A stretch of 64,000 nucleotides of DNA from Bradyrhizobium sp. 1 (GTDB lineage Bacteria > Pseudomonadota > Alphaproteobacteria > Rhizobiales > Xanthobacteraceae). Both the position numbers and the translations under genes were made by a program. The notes beneath the pieces are model-generated. The model ran no database searches. It worked only from the letters and a program-made list of their open reading frames with translations, and was not told the origin of the DNA. The stretch is taken from contig NZ_JADPJH010000033.1 of assembly GCF_023073315.1 (NCBI RefSeq), positions 480,891 through 544,890 of the forward strand. Direction: 5' to 3'. This document shows, in pieces, positions 35,506-44,453 of this stretch. Each line of letters begins with the position of its first letter. Position 1 is the stretch's first letter.

Positions 35506-35972
35506 GAATAGACGAAGATCACGTCGGCGATCATCGCGGGCTTCTCCGCCCCCTCGATTTCGATCGATATTGCGTTGGTAACTCGCCAACCGGACGCCCC
35601 CTTCTCAGCCGCTTTGATGGTTTGTCGCAAACGAATTCGCGATCCGACAGGGACTGCTGCCAGGAAACGAAGCTTGTCGAGGCCATAGTTGAGGATACGC
35701 ATCGCCTCAACCTGAAAAATCATTGGCATCAGGGTCCCGAGCAATGATAGCAGCAGATATCCATGAGCTATCGTCTTGCCGCCCGGGGCCTCACGCGCCG
35801 CGCGCTCTGTGTCGACATGAATCCATTGTCGATCGCCCGTGGCCGCTGCAAACGCATCGACCATCGCCTGCGTCACCTCTACCCAATCGCTCGGTCCCAG
35901 CTTCTCGCCAACTGCGCCAGCCACTTCATCTGCTGAGCTAAATGCTCTCACGAGGTCCTCTCCATATTTCAC
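35502..35972 (-). CDS. MaoC-like (R)-specific enoyl-CoA hydratase
   Basis: A 156-aa single hotdog-domain hydratase. The hydratase-2 motif is present: Asp47 and His52 in AAATGDRQWIHVDTERA, followed by GGKTIAHGYLLLSLL. Such proteins hydrate trans-2-enoyl-CoA to (R)-3-hydroxyacyl-CoA, matching the MFE-2-like SDR at 43518. The start overlaps the ligase stop by one base. In steroid side-chain operons a MaoC protein is the partner of a DUF35 protein and an SCP2-type aldolase, both of which are encoded just upstream here. Confidence 0.88.
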   Translation of the reverse strand: MKYGEDLVRAFSSADEVAGAVGEKLGPSDWVEVTQAMVDAFAAATGDRQWIHVDTERAAREAPGGKTIAHGYLLLSLLGTLMPMIFQVEAMRILNYGLDKLRFLAAVPVGSRIRLRQTIKAAEKGASGWRVTNAISIEIEGAEKPAMIADVIFVYS

Positions 35973-37555
35973 TAGTTGACTTGGCGCGCTCTGCCATCCC
36001 AGTAGGGAGCGCGGATCAGCCGCTTCAGAAGCTTCCCACTCGAATTGCGCGGCAGCTCGTCCACGAAGTCGACACTCTTCGGTACTTTGTAGCCGGCCAA
36101 CCGCGTTCGTGCGAAAGCTATAACGTCTGCCTGATCGGCCAGAATGCCCGTCCTGGTAACAACGACCGCCTTCACAGCTTCACCCCACTTCTCGTCCGGG
36201 ACGCCTATGACGGCCACGTCCTTGACGGCAGGATGATCCGATAGAACATTCTCTATTTCCGCCGGATACACGTTTTCACCGCCCGAAATAATCATGTCTT
36301 TGATGCGATCATGGATATAGAGATACCCAGCTTCATCGGTATATCCCGCATCACCGGTATGAAACCATCCATCCCGAATTGCCTGCGCCGATGCTTCAGC
36401 GAGCTTCCAATAACCTGAAAACACGCATGGACCTTTGACCACGATCTCGCCTACCTCGCGCGGCGCAGTCTCAGATCCGTCTGGCTTGACGACTCTTACC
36501 TGCATTGATGCTGCGGCTCTTCCAATGGACCGTTGGCGCTCCTCGGGTCCCTGCTCATATTCCTGGGGCAGCAACACCGTGCCGATAGCGGTCGTTTCCG
36601 TCATCGCAAACATATGGATCAATTCGCAGCCGAGCGTCTGCTTTGCTCTCCGAAACAGGTTCTCGGAGATTGGTGATCCGCCGTAGGTCACGGTCTTCAG
36701 TGATGAAAAGTCCGTCGTTTTACAGAGTTCATGATCCAAGCAAAATTGCAGAACCGCTGGCACAAGTCCCGTTCGAGTGACAGGCCATTTGCCAAACGCC
36801 ATGAGGATGCTCTCCGCGTTCGCGTCTCGGATTACAACCATATGGCCGCCCTGATGAAGGATATGAAGCCCGATCTGAGCCCCTCCGACATGGAAGAATG
36901 GTAACGCCACGAGCATGACATCGTCATACCCCCACGCCCCCAGCGCGCCCTGATCGCCGGCGTGCAGAGACGCGACAACGTTGGCATTCGACAGCAGTGC
37001 ACCCTTTGGGCGCCCGGTCGTTCCTGACGTGTACATCTGCACCACGGCTATATCCGGGACGACGTCAAGCTTTGGGTCGACATCCGCGGGCTCGCCCAGC
37101 CATTTTTCGAGCCCCACTACGCCGCGCGCCCCCTCTATTCCGATGACGTCCACTACCCCGGGAATCTTCTCCTTCAACGCAAAGGCAGTGGCTTCAAATT
37201 CGTCCGAAACAAAAATGAGGCGGGCTTCACTATCCGCAAGGATGTATTCTACCTCGACCGAGGCCAGACGCCAGTTTATCGGCACCAGCGTGACGTGGGA
37301 CTTTGCGCAAGCGAGGTATAGCTCGACAAATGTGTCGGAATTCTTTGCAAAATAGGCGATACGGTCTCCCGCCCCCAATCCCTTGCTTAGAAGCGCTTCG
37401 GCAATCAAATTCGCTCTCTTGTCGAGCTGTTCATATGTCTGCGTTCGTCCCTCGAAAGTGATTGCAGGAGCATCCGGCTTAATGCGGCGATACTGTCGCG
37501 TAATATCCGCCACTTCCTCAATCTTATACTCGGAAGGTCGGCCCATCTCGGTCAT
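35972..37555 (-). CDS. Acyl-CoA synthetase (AMP-forming)
   Basis: A 527-aa ANL ligase with MYTSGTTGRPKGALL, the hinge IHDRIKDMIISGGENVYPAE and catalytic Lys in NSSGKLLKRLIR. It resembles FadD3/FadD17-type and benzoate-like ligases in length and hinge sequence, but the substrate is not assignable. It is embedded in the long operon with 4-bp overlap to the DUF35 gene, so it is made together with the thiolase-like pair. Confidence 0.9.
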   Translation of the reverse strand: MTEMGRPSEYKIEEVADITRQYRRIKPDAPAITFEGRTQTYEQLDKRANLIAEALLSKGLGAGDRIAYFAKNSDTFVELYLACAKSHVTLVPINWRLASVEVEYILADSEARLIFVSDEFEATAFALKEKIPGVVDVIGIEGARGVVGLEKWLGEPADVDPKLDVVPDIAVVQMYTSGTTGRPKGALLSNANVVASLHAGDQGALGAWGYDDVMLVALPFFHVGGAQIGLHILHQGGHMVVIRDANAESILMAFGKWPVTRTGLVPAVLQFCLDHELCKTTDFSSLKTVTYGGSPISENLFRRAKQTLGCELIHMFAMTETTAIGTVLLPQEYEQGPEERQRSIGRAAASMQVRVVKPDGSETAPREVGEIVVKGPCVFSGYWKLAEASAQAIRDGWFHTGDAGYTDEAGYLYIHDRIKDMIISGGENVYPAEIENVLSDHPAVKDVAVIGVPDEKWGEAVKAVVVTRTGILADQADVIAFARTRLAGYKVPKSVDFVDELPRNSSGKLLKRLIRAPYWDGRARQVN

Positions 37556-37950
37556 TGCGACACCTCAATCGGTTGAAAGCACGGTACGGGTCCGTCCTTG
37601 CCATCTCGAAACACGACCTCGACAGGCATTCCGATCTTAAGTTTGTCGAGCTCACAACCGACGATATTCGTGAGGATCCGCGGACCTTCTGAGAGTGCAA
37701 CGTATGCGATCGCATATGGCTCGGGTACCCCGCGCCGCGTGACGCTGCAGGCATATATCTCGCCACGCCCCGACGCCTCACGCCATTTAAGCCTTTGCCC
37801 AAAGCAATCAGGACAATGGGGACGAGGATACCAAATGGACTTGTTGCAGTCTTCGCACGCCTGAATCAGCAGACGCCCGCCTTTAGATCGCCAAAACGGC
37901 GCCACGTCACGGTCAGGCAACGGACTGCTGCCTCCTGCTGCGTCGGTCAT
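37552..37950 (-). CDS. DUF35 OB-fold/zinc-ribbon protein, partner of SCP2-type thiolase
   Basis: A 132-aa protein with an N-terminal rubredoxin-like zinc ribbon (Cys32, Cys35, Cys46, Cys49 in CEDCNK and CPDC) and a C-terminal OB fold. It lies one base after the thiolase gene. DUF35 domains form complexes with SCP2-type thiolases or aldolases (Ltp2-ChsH2) and acyl-CoA-handling enzymes and probably hold the CoA substrate. Confidence 0.9.
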   Translation of the reverse strand: MTDAAGGSSPLPDRDVAPFWRSKGGRLLIQACEDCNKSIWYPRPHCPDCFGQRLKWREASGRGEIYACSVTRRGVPEPYAIAYVALSEGPRILTNIVGCELDKLKIGMPVEVVFRDGKDGPVPCFQPIEVSQ

Positions 37951-37951
37951 C

Positions 37952-39127
37952 TTAGGCTCTCTCCAGGATCAGGGTGGCGCTGCCGTGCCTCGTGCCCAGG
38001 TAACCTCCGGTCCCATGGGCGACGGCAAGATCGCAATTCTCAACTTGCACGTTTGGATGGGCCTCTCCGCGCAGCTGGCGAACTGCCTCCAGTATCTTGA
38101 TCATGCCTCCGCGGTTAGCCGGGTGATTGTTACACAAACCACCGCCATCGGTATTGACGGGCAATTTGCCGATCCCCGAAATGAGACCGCCATCAGCGAC
38201 AAACCTCCCGCCCTCGCCCTTTCTACAAAATCCAAGATCCTCTAGCGTCATGAGAACCGTAATCGTGAAACTGTCATAGATCGATGCGTACTTGATGTCT
38301 GACGGTCTCACTCCCGCTTGTTCAAACGCGGCTGGGCCGGACCACACTGCACCTGAATATGTCAGGTCAATGCGACCGTTGTCCGGATGCTTGATAGCTT
38401 CACCGCTGCCCTTGATGCGTACCATCGGGCGCGACAGGCTCTTGGCCACCTCCGAGGCGGCAATAATCACGGCTCCTCCGCCGTCGCTCACGACGCAGCA
38501 ATCAAGCCGGTGCAACGGGTCAGCAATCATCGGGGAGTTCATCACTTCCTCGACAGTAACAACGTTGCGCAGCATGGCATGTGGATTGTGCTGAGCGTGG
38601 TGAGACGCTGCCACCTTGACCCAAGCCAATTGTTCACCGGTCGTACCGAATTCATGCATGTGCCGATTGGCGCACATTCCATACAAATTTACGATACTGG
38701 GACGGAAGGGCAGCTCATAGGGTACATCCGGCGTCTCCGGGTCGGTCGCAAATCGGCCCTCGGCTGCTGGCGCGCTACCGGTACGAGGCCGGCCGGCCTG
38801 CGTAATGAGTCCAATCGAGCAACGCCCCGCCACGATCGCTCGAGCCATGTGGGCGACACCGATGAGATAGGACGAACCGCCTGTTTCGGTCGTTTCGACG
38901 TATCTTGGCCTCAAGCCAAGGTACTCGACCATTGACATTGGACCCAATCCAGGTGCGTCGCCGGCGCAGAAGTACCCGTCTACGTCGCGCATGGAGAGCC
39001 CCGCGTCTGCGAGCGCGCCACGCGCCGCCTCCGCATGTAACTGAGCGACGGTCTTCCCTTCAGCCTTGCGGGTTGGATGCTCGTAGGCGCCGACCACGAA
39101 CGCTGCGTTATCCCCAGTCAATTTCAC
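37952..39127 (-). CDS. SCP2/Ltp2-type thiolase-like protein lacking catalytic cysteines
   Basis: A 391-aa thiolase-fold protein. The nucleophilic-Cys segment of true thiolases reads VETTETGGSSYL (residues 78-88), with no Cys. The C-terminal Cys-Gly-Gly motif is AHGTGGYLGT, with His in place of Cys. The GHP-like motif is kept as CNNHPANRGG. Loss of both cysteines is the hallmark of Ltp2-type retro-aldolases, which cut 3-hydroxy-2-methylacyl-CoA to propionyl-CoA and a ketone or aldehyde together with a DUF35 protein. That partner is the next gene. Thiolysis is therefore unlikely. The frame overlaps the preceding hydratase gene by 20 bases. Confidence 0.82.
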   Translation of the reverse strand: MKLTGDNAAFVVGAYEHPTRKAEGKTVAQLHAEAARGALADAGLSMRDVDGYFCAGDAPGLGPMSMVEYLGLRPRYVETTETGGSSYLIGVAHMARAIVAGRCSIGLITQAGRPRTGSAPAAEGRFATDPETPDVPYELPFRPSIVNLYGMCANRHMHEFGTTGEQLAWVKVAASHHAQHNPHAMLRNVVTVEEVMNSPMIADPLHRLDCCVVSDGGGAVIIAASEVAKSLSRPMVRIKGSGEAIKHPDNGRIDLTYSGAVWSGPAAFEQAGVRPSDIKYASIYDSFTITVLMTLEDLGFCRKGEGGRFVADGGLISGIGKLPVNTDGGGLCNNHPANRGGMIKILEAVRQLRGEAHPNVQVENCDLAVAHGTGGYLGTRHGSATLILERA

Positions 39128-39911
39128 TCTCCTTCAGCGCCATTTCTCGAAAACATGGCTTTCGCTTATCCTTGAATGCTGCGACGCCCTCCATAAACTC
39201 AGGAGCGCCCATCGCCTTTCGCTGGAACGTATTCTCGAGATCCAACTGATCTTCGAGACTGTTTACATCGCTCCGCCAATAGAGCGCTCGAGTGAGCGCC
39301 AGTGCATATGTCGGTCCGTCCGCGAGGCGTTGCGCGTACCTCGCCGCGGCCTCTCGCAAATCGCCATCTTCGACGACCTCGCTGACGAGTCCCCATTGCA
39401 TCGCGGTGTCACTCGGCAGTTTCTCAGCCAGCAATGACAACCGCATCGCCCTTGGCCTCCCCACAATTCGCGGCAGCAGCCACGTCGCGCCTCCATCGGG
39501 GACTAGTCCCACATTCCGAAACGCTTGTAGAAAGTACGCCGACTTCGCGCAAAGAATGAAGTCGCCCATCAGGGCAAGCGACATTCCCACACCTGCGGCA
39601 AGCCCATTGACCACCGTCATGAACGGCACGGGCAAATCGCGCAACCTCCTAACCAGCGGATGGTAGAGCGATTCAAGGGGAGATATTGCACTAGTGGTAT
39701 CGATGTGCCCGAGATCTGCGCCTGCACAAAATGCGCGGCCCTCGCCAGTGAGCACGACGCAACGGATTTGCCGGCTCCGCTCGGCCACCTTGGCCAGGGC
39801 TTCTTGCATCGCGACCAGCATTTCCGTAGACACCGCGTTGAGGACCGCTGGAGCATTCAACGTGATAGTCGCCACATTATCTCTCACATCGAAGAGAACT
39901 TGATCTGTCAT
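39108..39911 (-). CDS. Enoyl-CoA hydratase/isomerase
   Basis: A 267-aa crotonase with oxyanion-hole blocks RAFCAGADLGHI and NGLAAGVGMSLAL, and GLVPDGGATWLLPRIVGR as in PaaG/PaaB-like hydratase-isomerases. It lies between the smaller dehydrogenase and the thiolase-like gene with 4- and 20-base overlaps, so translation is coupled. It hydrates or isomerises the enoyl-CoA made by the upstream dehydrogenases. Confidence 0.9.
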   Translation of the reverse strand: MTDQVLFDVRDNVATITLNAPAVLNAVSTEMLVAMQEALAKVAERSRQIRCVVLTGEGRAFCAGADLGHIDTTSAISPLESLYHPLVRRLRDLPVPFMTVVNGLAAGVGMSLALMGDFILCAKSAYFLQAFRNVGLVPDGGATWLLPRIVGRPRAMRLSLLAEKLPSDTAMQWGLVSEVVEDGDLREAAARYAQRLADGPTYALALTRALYWRSDVNSLEDQLDLENTFQRKAMGAPEFMEGVAAFKDKRKPCFREMALKESEIDWG

Positions 39912-41005
39912 TGTGCCACCTGGCCGAGCATGACGAAGCGCCTCTCATGAAAATCAGCGTTACCTAACGTCGCGTCGATGGCCATCAATCGCTTCAGATA
40001 ATGGCCCACACAAAGCTCATCGGTCATTCCCATGCCGCCATGGAGTTGAATGGCTTGTTGGGCGACAAATCGCCCTGCTTTTCCGACCATTGCCTTCGCA
40101 GAGGTCGCTGCGATTAGATGGTTCGAATTGGCCTCTACCGCCCGGGCAGCCGCCGCTACCAACGACCGGCACAATTCAATTTCCACTCGCATGTCCACCA
40201 CGCGATGACGCAGAACCTGGAAGTCGCTCAAGCGCTGAGAGAACTGTTTGCGTGTCTGCAAGTAGTCGACGGTCTGATCGTAAGTCGCCTGCATCGCGCC
40301 CACCGCCTGCGCGCACAGAAACACCAGAGCTCGAGCCAGCACATCATCTATGCTCGAGATTTTATCCGCAGCCGCACCAAGCCTAGCAAGAACCGGAGCT
40401 CCCTCAAGCACTACAGCCGAAATCTGACGTCCGTCGACAGATCCGACGGTATCAACGCGAACGCCCTCGCCCCAGCGGTCGACGATGAAGAGGCCCCTCG
40501 TGCCCTTCGGATCGCTCGCAAGTATGATGATGCGGTCGGCGATCGCCGCTCCCTCGACCGCGCTCTTGGTTCCGCTCAGGATCGTTCTCCCGGCAGCTTC
40601 TGATGCGATCACCGCCGGTTCCCCGTACCTGTATTGGGTGCCGGGTTCATAGAGGCCAAATGCCCACGTGCGATCGCCTGCCGCAATCTCGGCCAACCAT
40701 GTCGTACGCTGCTCATCGCTACCGCAGGCTTCGATCAATCCTGCGCAGAGCACCGCTGTCGCCAAATACGGCTCATCTACCAGATAGCGCCCGAAAGCTT
40801 CGGCCAGCAATGCTAAATCGACCGCGCTTCCGCCGAGTCCGGAGCAACTTGACGGGATGGCGAGCGCAAGCCAGCCCAACTCGGCGAACTGCTTCCAATT
40901 AGCCGGGCCGTGCTGACGCGCAGCGGGAAGTGGATAGTTCGCTCTCAGCCAACTATCGATACTCGCAGACAGAATCCGCCGTTCTTCACTCAGTTCCTGA
41001 AACAT
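39908..41005 (-). CDS. Acyl-CoA dehydrogenase, small (ChsE1/FadE28-like) subunit
   Basis: A 365-aa acyl-CoA dehydrogenase. It has TRKQFSQRLSDFQVLRHRV and the C-terminal block QLHGGMGMTDELCVGHYLK, followed by RLMAIDATLG rather than the usual Arg-Glu FAD loop. It lies 21 bases after the larger dehydrogenase. Adjacent large/small acyl-CoA dehydrogenase genes of this kind often make an alpha2-beta2 enzyme acting on ring- or branched-chain CoA esters. It may be inactive alone. Confidence 0.86.
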   Translation of the reverse strand: MFQELSEERRILSASIDSWLRANYPLPAARQHGPANWKQFAELGWLALAIPSSCSGLGGSAVDLALLAEAFGRYLVDEPYLATAVLCAGLIEACGSDEQRTTWLAEIAAGDRTWAFGLYEPGTQYRYGEPAVIASEAAGRTILSGTKSAVEGAAIADRIIILASDPKGTRGLFIVDRWGEGVRVDTVGSVDGRQISAVVLEGAPVLARLGAAADKISSIDDVLARALVFLCAQAVGAMQATYDQTVDYLQTRKQFSQRLSDFQVLRHRVVDMRVEIELCRSLVAAAARAVEANSNHLIAATSAKAMVGKAGRFVAQQAIQLHGGMGMTDELCVGHYLKRLMAIDATLGNADFHERRFVMLGQVAQ

Positions 41006-41026
41006 TTATGTCCACCGCTCCGATCG

Positions 41027-42208
41027 CTAGCCGAAAATCGCTTTCGCGATAATATTGTGTTGAACCTCGCTGGAGCCGCCGTAGATTGTCGCCGCGCGTC
41101 GGTAGAGATACTCTTCCACTCTCCCCGCAGCATAGGTTGGGAATGCTGCATTTCCCTTCGGCAATACACGATGCTCGTATGCCAGTGCGTCCGGGCCCAG
41201 CACGTCGCATGTTAGCTCGAGGATACGCTGTAGAACTTCCGATCCCCGCAACTTGAGTATGCTCGGCTCGACGGCCAACGCCTCACCGCGCTCGTCCTTC
41301 AAGAGCGTATCTATAGTTAGACTCTCCAGTGCCATAACCTCAATCTCAAGTGCTGCTATGCGCTTGGCAACACACGGAGCCTCGGTCAGCAGCCAGCCTG
41401 TGGCAAAGGACGATGCGATTTCCTTGAGACGGGCCAGGCGGCGCTTGGATCGAGCTGCATCGGCTGTCAAAATCCGTTCGTAGGACAAGAGAAACTTTGC
41501 ATAGGTCCATCCACGGTTTTCTTCACCTATGCGGTTTCCTTTGGGAACGCGGACATCCTCGAAAAACACTTGGTTGAGGCTGTGCCCGCCATCGATAGAG
41601 ATGATCGGGCGCACACTGATTCCTGGGGTCCTGAGGTCGATCAGCAAGAACGTGATTCCGGACTGGGGCTTTGCTCCTTGGTCAGTACGCACGAGGCAGA
41701 AGATCCAATCGGAATAGTGGGCTTCGCTGGTCCATATCTTGGTCCCGTTGACAACGTAATCATCACCGTCCGACACCGCTCGCGTGCTGAGAGACGCAAG
41801 GTCGGAGCCCGAACCAGGCTCGGAAAAGCCCTGACACCAGACGTGATCCATGGACACGATCTTCGGAAGAAATGCCTGCTTCTGAGCCGGCGTTCCAAAG
41901 GTGTAGATGACCGGACCGACCATCGTGATTCCGAACGGCGACAGGACCGGCGCGTCCGCCGCCGCGCATTCCTCCTCAAAGATATATCGCTGGGCTCCGG
42001 ACCAACCAGGACCGCCGAATTCCTTCGGCCAACTCGGCGCCGACCATCCCCGCCTATACAGAATCTTGTGCCAAGCAACGATGTCTTCTCTCGACAGATG
42101 AGCGTGGCAACTTGCCCGGTCGGACAATTCCGCGGGAAGGTTCTCGGAGAGAAACCCGCGCACTTCCGCTCGGAATTCGAGCAGCTCCGGCTTTGACAGA
42201 AGATTCAT
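41027..42208 (-). CDS. Acyl-CoA dehydrogenase, large (ChsE2/FadE29-like) subunit
   Basis: A 393-aa acyl-CoA dehydrogenase with WCQGFSEPGSGSDLASL and WTSEAHYSDWIFCLVRT, and the FAD/dimer motif IYGGSSEVQHNIIAKAI at the C-terminus. A helix-G Glu is present in LLSYERILTADA. The WSAPSWPKEFGGPG N-terminal block belongs to the steroid/terpenoid FadE group. It is co-transcribed with the small subunit gene, so I infer a heteromeric enzyme. Confidence 0.88.
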   Translation of the reverse strand: MNLLSKPELLEFRAEVRGFLSENLPAELSDRASCHAHLSREDIVAWHKILYRRGWSAPSWPKEFGGPGWSGAQRYIFEEECAAADAPVLSPFGITMVGPVIYTFGTPAQKQAFLPKIVSMDHVWCQGFSEPGSGSDLASLSTRAVSDGDDYVVNGTKIWTSEAHYSDWIFCLVRTDQGAKPQSGITFLLIDLRTPGISVRPIISIDGGHSLNQVFFEDVRVPKGNRIGEENRGWTYAKFLLSYERILTADAARSKRRLARLKEIASSFATGWLLTEAPCVAKRIAALEIEVMALESLTIDTLLKDERGEALAVEPSILKLRGSEVLQRILELTCDVLGPDALAYEHRVLPKGNAAFPTYAAGRVEEYLYRRAATIYGGSSEVQHNIIAKAIFG

Positions 42209-42304
42209 TCAGCACCTCGATGGCTCGCAGCACGCGGATCGACGTACCTCCTTCGACGAAGGTCGCTGAGGCCGCGGATCGTAAGGGTCACAATCAGTTC
42301 TGGA

Positions 42305-43474
42305 CTACTTCTCGCTCGCATAACCGATTGGACCGCTAACCTTTTCGAACTTTCCGCCCTTTACCTCGCAAAGAAAGGATACGCGAGAACCTTGGTGTAC
42401 GTCAGGCCCGTAATTCTGAATCGGCGTATCCCAAATGGTCGAATAGTTCTTGATACCTTCAAGGGCCTTGACGAATCTTTCGACCGTCAAGTCTGGACCC
42501 GCTCGCTCGAGCGCCAAAGCTGTGAGATCCAAGGCTACAAGCGCGTTGATCGCAGTGGCATTCAACTCGATGCCAAAGCGCGACTTGAATTTGTCCATCT
42601 CCGCCTTTGCTTCCGGGGGCGCCTTCTCCGGATCCGGCACAATCGTAGGTACTGCGGCATACAGACCGGACATACCGGGGGCCGCCGAGATTGTCGGGTC
42701 GTAACTCGCCGATCCGCCGACGATGGGTGCGTCGATCCCATTCTGCCGCGCTGCGGTGTAGATCAGAATTGTATCGCGAGCCAGTGACCCCAGCGCGATG
42801 ACACCGCAGTTGGCTTCTTTGAGTTCGAGGATCTGCGTAGTGAAATCAGTATCGCGGGGCTTGTAGGTCAGCGATTTTGTAAGCTTGACGCCGTCGGCCT
42901 GCGCCTGGTCGATGATGCCCTCGACGAACTCCTTTCCAAATTCCGTGTTCTGCGTGAGAGCGCATACGGACGTCGCTTTCGAGTGCGTAATGACGTACTT
43001 CAGCCCGGATCGAATTTGATCGTAGTAGCTCGATGTCGCAGCGAACTTCAGCGGATGAAACGGCTCCCACATGGCCCGCGCCTGGCCGGTCGGAAACAGA
43101 TTCGGAATGTTTTCCTTCAACTGAAGCGGCAACACGGCGTTGTTCATCGCCGTTCCCAATCCACCGATCATCGCGAAGATGCCGTCGTGGTTAATCAGCT
43201 TATTCGCCGCCTGCACGGCACGCGGCACTTGATATTGGGAATCTTCGATGATGACCTTGATCTTTCGCCCGTGAATGCCGCCCTTATTGTTGATTTCGTC
43301 CGCCTTCATACGGAAGGCGTCCGCCGCTGCCACACCGAAATTCGCTGCGGGACCGCTTAGGTCCAGATGCGAACCGAGGCGGATCTCGTCCTTCGTCACT
43401 CCATTAACTTCGGAAGCAAATCCGCCCGACATACCGAGCGCACCAATTCCCAACACCAACGTTGCTGTCTTCAT
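42305..43474 (-). CDS. ABC transporter substrate-binding protein, Liv set 3
   Basis: A 389-aa periplasmic receptor with signal peptide (LVLGIGALGMSGGFASEV) and the Peripla_BP_6 opening RLGSHLDLSGPAANFGVAAA. It lies in the same leftward operon as Liv set 3, downstream of the ligase and SDR genes, 96 bases before the dehydrogenases. It is of a different subtype from the receptors of sets 1 and 2. Confidence 0.9.
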   Translation of the reverse strand: MKTATLVLGIGALGMSGGFASEVNGVTKDEIRLGSHLDLSGPAANFGVAAADAFRMKADEINNKGGIHGRKIKVIIEDSQYQVPRAVQAANKLINHDGIFAMIGGLGTAMNNAVLPLQLKENIPNLFPTGQARAMWEPFHPLKFAATSSYYDQIRSGLKYVITHSKATSVCALTQNTEFGKEFVEGIIDQAQADGVKLTKSLTYKPRDTDFTTQILELKEANCGVIALGSLARDTILIYTAARQNGIDAPIVGGSASYDPTISAAPGMSGLYAAVPTIVPDPEKAPPEAKAEMDKFKSRFGIELNATAINALVALDLTALALERAGPDLTVERFVKALEGIKNYSTIWDTPIQNYGPDVHQGSRVSFLCEVKGGKFEKVSGPIGYASEK

Positions 43475-43517
43475 TTCTACCCCTCCAAATCCTTTGAAAT
43501 ATTTGCGGCGGCGTCAC

Positions 43518-44429
43518 TCAGCTGCTACGCAACAACTTCAGCCTATCTTCCAGCCGCCCCGCCGGCCCGGGCGTCGTCGGCGTCGCGGTCTTCAGATCAG
43601 AGATCTGCCCATACTTCTCGGCGAACATGTCCGCGCTGATTTGCTTGGAAGGATTGAACTGCACGCCCTCTGTTTCAAAGAAGTGGATGCGACCAAATCC
43701 TCCGGCCCCCGCGGTGATGATGTGACCACTGTCCTGACACAGCTCGCTCGAGAGATACGCTACGGCAGGAGATACCTGCTGCGGACCCATGTGCTCCACG
43801 ATCGATTCCGCGACAAGCCCAACCGTCATTCGAGTGTTCGCGCCAGGAGATACGGCATTGATCAGGACATTCTTGCGTCTCCCCTCGATGGCGAGACAAT
43901 TCATGAGGCCCAGCATGCCCATCTTTGCCGTCCCGTAGTTCGCTTGGCCGAAATTTCCGCTCGTGCCCGCTATCGACGTCGTTACGACGATCCTGCCGTA
44001 CTCCTGCTCGAGCATGACCGGCCATGCAGCCTTCGTGCAGTAGGTCGTGCCCAGGAGATGCACCTGAAGGACAGCGTTGAAGTCCTCCATCGACATTTTC
44101 GCAAAGCTCTTGTCTCGGAGAATTCCCGCATTGTTGACCAGCACATGAAGACCTCCGAACCTTTCCTGGGCCGTCTTCACGATCCTTTCAGCGCCCTCGG
44201 CGCTCGCTACGCTGTCGTAGTTCGCGGCGGCCTCGCCTCCGGCTTCCTTGATTTCCTCCACGACCTTGTCGGCGGCTGCGTTGCCATTGCCCGTACCGTC
44301 CACGCCGCCGCCAAGATCGTTCACCACGACCTTTGCTCCGAGCCTGGCGAGTAGAAGTGCATGCTCGCGTCCAAGTCCCGCGCCCGCTCCCGTGACAATG
44401 GCCACACGTCCGTCCAATCGAACTGTCAT
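43518..44429 (-). CDS. SDR, (3R)-hydroxyacyl-CoA dehydrogenase domain of MFE-2 type
   Basis: A 303-aa SDR with TGAGAGLGREHALLLARLGA and the inserted NDLGGGVDGTGNG loop typical of the peroxisomal multifunctional enzyme type 2 dehydrogenase domain. NNAGILRDKSFAKM and the catalytic NYGTAKMGM follow, with a longer C-terminus. It would oxidise the (R)-3-hydroxyacyl-CoA made by a MaoC hydratase. It stands between the long-chain ligase and the receptor gene. Confidence 0.88.
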   Translation of the reverse strand: MTVRLDGRVAIVTGAGAGLGREHALLLARLGAKVVVNDLGGGVDGTGNGNAAADKVVEEIKEAGGEAAANYDSVASAEGAERIVKTAQERFGGLHVLVNNAGILRDKSFAKMSMEDFNAVLQVHLLGTTYCTKAAWPVMLEQEYGRIVVTTSIAGTSGNFGQANYGTAKMGMLGLMNCLAIEGRRKNVLINAVSPGANTRMTVGLVAESIVEHMGPQQVSPAVAYLSSELCQDSGHIITAGAGGFGRIHFFETEGVQFNPSKQISADMFAEKYGQISDLKTATPTTPGPAGRLEDRLKLLRSS

Positions 44430-44453
44430 CTCTGTTCTCCGTAGATCTGGGCG

